DNA of 64,000 nucleotides from Clostridium sp. chh4-2 (GTDB lineage Bacteria > Bacillota > Clostridia > Lachnospirales > Lachnospiraceae). The notes under the pieces are model-generated. The model had not been told where the DNA came from. It saw only the letters and a list, made by a program, of their open reading frames with translations, and ran no database searches. Below, piece by piece: positions 62,024 through 64,000 of this stretch. Each line of letters begins with the position of its first letter. Positions within the stretch are counted from its first letter, which is position 1. Made by a program: the position numbers and the translations under genes. The stretch is taken from positions 23,725 to 87,724 of the forward strand of contig NZ_PKUU01000028.1 of the NCBI RefSeq assembly GCF_002899675.1. The letters run 5' to 3'.

Positions 62024-63286
62024 TTGCACGCAATAGAAAAAATATTGGCAAAAAACAGCGGCAGAGAGTCAATTAAAACAGGAGAGATTATTACTGCAAA
62101 GGTAGATTTTGCAGAGGTCAATGATCTCTATCTTCAGACGATATATTCGTTTAGGGAGATGGGGGGAGAGAAGGTATGGGACAAGGAACGGCTTGCATTT
62201 GTATTTGACCATTATGCTCCGGCGCCAACCATACAGTCAGCTTCTAACCATAAGGAGATGAGAGAATTTGTTAGGGAGCAGGGTCTGACCCATCATTTTG
62301 ATATCAATGCCGGGGTCTGTCATCAGGTTATGCCGGAACACGGCCTGATCTGTCCGGGAACGATTGTGGTTGCCACGGATTCCCATACGACCACCCACGG
62401 AGCATTCGGAGCGCTGGGGACGGGCGTTGGGGCGACGGATATGGCGACGATTATGATTACAGGAGAACTGTGGTTCCGCGTTCCGGAAATCATAGAGGTG
62501 AGAATTGACGGAACAGCCATGGACGGCGTCATGCCTAAGGATGTGATTCTTCATATACTGGGTGAGATAAAAGCGGACGGGGCTGTTTATAAAGCCATTG
62601 ATTTTACCGGCACTTACGTAGAACAGCTGGATGTGGCAGGGCGGATGGCGATCTGCAATATGGCAGTGGAGATGGGCGCTAAAACCGCTTATATGCAGCC
62701 CAACCAACAGGTGTTGGATTATGTTTCTAAACGTGCGGAGAGAGCGTATGAGGTGCAGGAAACAGACCCGGGATACCAGTACGCAAAACAGTATTATTTT
62801 GATATCAGTGAGATGTCTCCTCAGGTAGCGGTTCCCCACAGCGTAGACCGGGTAAAACCGATTGAAGAGGCGGAGGCGGTTCACGTGGATCAATGCTTTA
62901 TCGGAGCATGTACCGGAGGACGCGTTGAAGATATTGCGTCTGCGTCAAGAATATTAAAAGGTAAAAAGATTGCAGAGAATGTCCGGCTGATTGTGATTCC
63001 GGCTTCTAAGGAAGTTCTCTGTACTTGTATAGAAAAAGGATATCTTCAGGACTGTATCGACGCCGGAGCAACGATCTCAACTCCAGGCTGCGGACCGTGT
63101 CTGAGCGCCCATCAAGGAGTACTTGCTCCCGGAGAGGTCTGCGTGACCGCTTCCAACAGGAATTTCCCGGGAAGAATGGGCAGCAATCAGGCGGATATCT
63201 ATCTGGCTTCGCCCATGACTGTGGCGGCTTCTGCTCTGACAGGTGTCCTGACCGATCCGAGAACAGTGATAGGAAAGGGGAGGTGA
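62024..63286 (+). CDS. Aconitase-family dehydratase large subunit (LeuC/DmdA-like)
   Basis: 420 aa from a TTG start at 62024, with AAGGAGGG 7 nt upstream. [4Fe-4S] ligands are C296 (GACTGGR), C356 and C359 (GCGPC). Active-site signatures VATDSHTTTHGAFGALGTGVGATD and ASNRNFPGRMGS are complete. The length (~420) fits the isopropylmalate dehydratase / homoaconitase / dimethylmalate dehydratase group. No leuA or leuB is visible nearby, and the divergent GntR regulator argues for an inducible catabolic role such as 2,3-dimethylmalate- or methylmalate-type dehydration. It forms a complex with the next protein. Confidence 0.9.
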   Translation: MHAIEKILAKNSGRESIKTGEIITAKVDFAEVNDLYLQTIYSFREMGGEKVWDKERLAFVFDHYAPAPTIQSASNHKEMREFVREQGLTHHFDINAGVCHQVMPEHGLICPGTIVVATDSHTTTHGAFGALGTGVGATDMATIMITGELWFRVPEIIEVRIDGTAMDGVMPKDVILHILGEIKADGAVYKAIDFTGTYVEQLDVAGRMAICNMAVEMGAKTAYMQPNQQVLDYVSKRAERAYEVQETDPGYQYAKQYYFDISEMSPQVAVPHSVDRVKPIEEAEAVHVDQCFIGACTGGRVEDIASASRILKGKKIAENVRLIVIPASKEVLCTCIEKGYLQDCIDAGATISTPGCGPCLSAHQGVLAPGEVCVTASNRNFPGRMGSNQADIYLASPMTVAASALTGVLTDPRTVIGKGR

Positions 63287-63290
63287 GAAG

Positions 63291-63800
63291 ATGGAAAGCA
63301 GATACAGAGGGAATGCCGCGGTCTTGGGCAATAACATTGATACCGATCAGATATTTCCGGGAAGGTACCTGGCTTTGGTTGATCCTGAGGAGATAAAAAG
63401 TCATTGTCTGGAAGACTGTGATCCAACCCTGCAGCAGCGTTTCAAAAAAGGGGATATCATTACGGCAGGAAGTAATTTTGGCTGCGGTTCCAGCCGGGAA
63501 CATGCGGTAATCGCTTTAATGCATTTGGGGGCATCTGTTATTATTGCCGACTCATTTGCTAGAATTTTTTATAGAAATGCTTTGAATCTGGGCCTGCCGC
63601 TGATCGTATGCAAAGGCATCTCCAAAAAGGTAAAAGAAGGGGATGTGCTGGAGGCGGATATAGAGACGGGTGTGATTAAGAATCTGACCCGGGGAGAGGA
63701 ATACGCCGGGGAACAGGTTGGAGAATATGCGCTGGAGATTTTAAAGGCGGGAGGCATTAAGCCGTTGATGAGGAAACGGACGATGGCGGAAAAATTGTGA
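63291..63800 (+). CDS. Aconitase-family dehydratase small subunit (LeuD/DmdB-like)
   Basis: 169 aa, the usual size for separate small subunits. N-terminal NNIDTDQIFPGRYLAL and the swivelling-domain motif GSNFGCGSSREHA (substrate-binding Arg) are clear, followed by IIADSFARIFYRNALNLGLPLI. It completes the active site with the large subunit encoded 4 bp upstream. GGAGGTGAG precedes ATG 63291. The final 200 bp of the window (63801-64000) contain no feature I can support. Confidence 0.9.
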   Translation: MESRYRGNAAVLGNNIDTDQIFPGRYLALVDPEEIKSHCLEDCDPTLQQRFKKGDIITAGSNFGCGSSREHAVIALMHLGASVIIADSFARIFYRNALNLGLPLIVCKGISKKVKEGDVLEADIETGVIKNLTRGEEYAGEQVGEYALEILKAGGIKPLMRKRTMAEKL

Positions 63801-64000
63801 TTTAACGGATTTGTGAAAGATACGCCCGGAATCGAGATGCGAGGAAGGGAGAGGCGGTCTTTACAGGAACCCGGGCGGGGAAGAATGAAAAAAGGCCAAT
63901 TGGGATTCGGGATTCGCCCCTAAGTGATACTAAGACCCACAAGTACAGAAAGAGACAGGATCGCGCCCATTCGCAGTGAACTCCTTATGACTTCACTGCT

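Noticed and set aside
1..64000. CRISPR array, tRNA, rRNA, prophage or toxin-antitoxin system
   Set aside because: No regularly spaced repeats, no tRNA- or rRNA-like segments and no phage, integrase or toxin-antitoxin protein was found on reading through the window.

Overview
The window reads as chromosomal DNA of an anaerobic, low-to-moderate GC Firmicute, most likely a Lachnospiraceae / Clostridium cluster XIVa gut organism. The support is strong AGGAGG ribosome binding sites, occasional TTG starts, sigma-A type promoters with 17-bp spacers, many lipoproteins, zinc-ribbon membrane proteins of the clostridial type, a DUF951 gene, a four-cysteine-type S18, and many LysR/GntR/LacI-controlled carbohydrate and peptide modules. 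I see no rRNA, tRNA, CRISPR array, phage genes or intact insertion sequence.

Region 1 (1-8171) is a co-directional cluster of envelope proteins. A left-edge partial gene is a paralogue of the 904-3318 gene. Then come a triple zinc-ribbon single-pass protein, a small zinc-ribbon coiled-coil protein, a zinc-ribbon/TM/vWA/YARHG protein, a zinc-ribbon/TM/double-SH3 protein and a membrane-anchored M14 carboxypeptidase. This is the best candidate in the window for an undescribed multi-protein system.

Region 2 (8292-18240) is housekeeping-like: a DUF2156 protein, a GNAT acetyltransferase, a sirtuin, a YghZ-type aldo/keto reductase, DUF951, a GntR regulator with a metallophosphoesterase on the minus strand, a csoR-copA copper module with two CsoR-like operators, and rpsF-ssb-rpsR. 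Region 3 (18617-22590) is a signalling locus: a 7TM histidine kinase, an OmpR-type regulator, a 53-aa protein and a GAF-REC protein.

Region 4 (22612-34775) is a catabolic block under a divergent LysR regulator: a KDG-type sugar kinase and two nearly identical tandem DapA-family aldolases, then a UPF0303 protein, a TctBAC transporter, an aldehyde dehydrogenase, a CoA-disulfide-reductase-like flavoprotein with a rhodanese domain, and a small siroheme reductase. It ends in a 54-bp perfect palindrome. Region 5 (34870-43746) is a LysR gene divergent from an operon of two C45-type amide hydrolases and a five-gene peptide ABC importer. Region 6 (43747-46106) is a hairpin-rich non-coding stretch with an unknown lipoprotein and a secreted choline-binding-like protein.

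Region 7 (46248-50630, minus) is a cytosolic GH120 beta-xylosidase with a LacI operator at its promoter, and an upstream GGDEF-LacI operon. Region 8 (50834-60767) has a membrane protein, a CX5R phosphatase, two tandem LysR genes, and an operon of a mannonate-dehydratase-like enzyme with a second peptide-type ABC importer whose two ATPases are fused. Region 9 (60993-63800) is a GntR/FCD regulator divergent from a LeuCD-like dehydratase. The right half is thus a chain of small regulator-plus-transporter-plus-enzyme modules for sugar acids, xylosides and peptide-like or glycosidic ligands.
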